The position numbers and the translations under genes are program-made. Below are positions 63,695 through 64,000 of a stretch of DNA of 64,000 bases, one piece after another. How positions within the stretch are numbered: the first letter of the stretch is position 1; the number at the start of each line of letters is the position of its first letter. The DNA comes from Bacteroidales bacterium (lineage in GTDB: Bacteria; Bacteroidota; Bacteroidia; Bacteroidales; F082): contig JAFZXP010000026.1 of NCBI GenBank assembly GCA_017616735.1, positions 1 through 64,000 of the forward strand. Direction: 5' to 3'. The notes beneath the pieces were generated by a model. The model searched no databases. It saw nothing but the letters and a program-made list of their open reading frames with translations, and had not been told where the DNA came from.

Positions 63695-63764
63695 TTTAGA
63701 CTTTAGTTGTTAGTCTTTAGTTTTTAGTAGTTTTGTCTAAAGTCTAACGACTAAAGACTAAAGA
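63695..63764. repeat. heptamer array between DUF2764 and subunit A
   Basis: Ten units in one phase: TTTAGAC, TTTAGTT, GTTAGTC, TTTAGTT, TTTAGTA, GTTTTGT, then the opposite sense CTAAAGT, CTAACGA, CTAAAGA, CTAAAGA. The right-hand units encode the last residues and stop of the DUF2764 gene. Confidence 0.8.
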
Positions 63765-64000
63765 CTTATTATCGAAAGTTCCCCGAACTTCTTTCACCAG
63801 TTTCTCAAACATCTCCTGTCCTTTCACAGGGTCAAGCTCAGCCCAGCGTTGCACTGTCTTGGCTTTTGCCATAAATGCGAGGATGGCGTTCATGTTGAAA
63901 TAATCCATTCGCGCGATATCGCTGGCTTTCTCCCACTTAAGCTCGTCCATTTTCTGCTCGCGCTGCACAAAGTCGGCGTTTTCAAGAATATCCTTAATCT
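63744..64000 (-). CDS. DUF2764 family protein, C-terminal part
   Basis: Open to the window edge; the visible 85 codons cover the C terminus. The sequence (QKMDELKWEKASDIARMDYF, then ILAFMAKAKTVQRWAELDPV and GQEMFEKLVKEVRGTF) fits the DUF2764 proteins encoded between subunits E and A in Bacteroidota V-ATPase operons. The function within the complex is unknown. The last residues, KSLVFSR, and the stop TAG are encoded by heptamer-array units, so the C terminus is partly repeat-derived. Confidence 0.78.
   Translation of the reverse strand, partial: IKDILENADFVQREQKMDELKWEKASDIARMDYFNMNAILAFMAKAKTVQRWAELDPVKGQEMFEKLVKEVRGTFDNKSLVFSR

Overview
The window is a gene-dense bacterial chromosome segment from a member of the Bacteroidota, most likely order Bacteroidales. 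Evidence for this: promoters of the TTG-N19/21-TAnnTTTG type, three secreted proteins with type IX secretion C-terminal domains, a Bat (aerotolerance) operon, a large SecA with a Cys-rich tail, paired patatin/barrel proteins, and a V-type ATPase operon that includes a DUF2764 gene. No rRNA, tRNA, CRISPR array, prophage or insertion sequence with a transposase was found.

Layout. 1-2830: end of a Bat operon (batC tail, batD, batE). 2857-11293: two very large type IX cargo proteins, with ung, rdgB and a tiny lipoprotein between them. 11305-15478 (minus): alaS followed by a lipoprotein and an outer-membrane barrel. 15587-16907 (plus): an M23 peptidase and a MerR regulator. 17075-22079 (minus): a PASTA protein, a type IX cargo protein, rluD and hldD, divergent from ddl. 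23143-36813 (minus): nudix, coaD, a thioredoxin-like protein, secA, two patatin/barrel paralogues, pyrH, a GT39-type membrane glycosyltransferase and frr. 36837-41805 (mostly plus): pyrE, an SRPBCC protein, birA (minus), rsfS, ftsH and a LUD-domain protein.

41806-46136 is the one clearly accessory region. It holds a 94-codon hypothetical ORF and an AT-rich superfamily I helicase with an embedded nuclease-like fold. Both lie among three copies of a 235-325 bp structured repeat. The copies share an architecture of nested hairpins, but several stems have different sequences that still pair. Copies B and C face each other across the helicase gene. This is the best candidate for an undescribed system.

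46137-57559: valS, a POT peptide transporter, a small helical protein, an RsmI-like methyltransferase, dnaA, yigZ, prmC and a short set of accessory genes (TIGR04076, lipoprotein, GNAT, acyltransferase). 57664-64000 (minus): the V-type ATPase operon, DUF2764-A-B-D-I-K, whose K subunit carries the residues expected for sodium coupling.

A second theme is short repeats. At least eleven loci carry arrays of 7-bp units (AGTTGAC, AGTTTAC, AGTCTTT and similar) that stay in 7-bp phase. Many begin at or inside a stop codon (pyrH, pyrE, secA, atpB, DUF2764, merR), and several sit directly beside other palindromic repeats. One composite lies in frame inside prmC, and another repeat supplies the last residues of the nudix protein.
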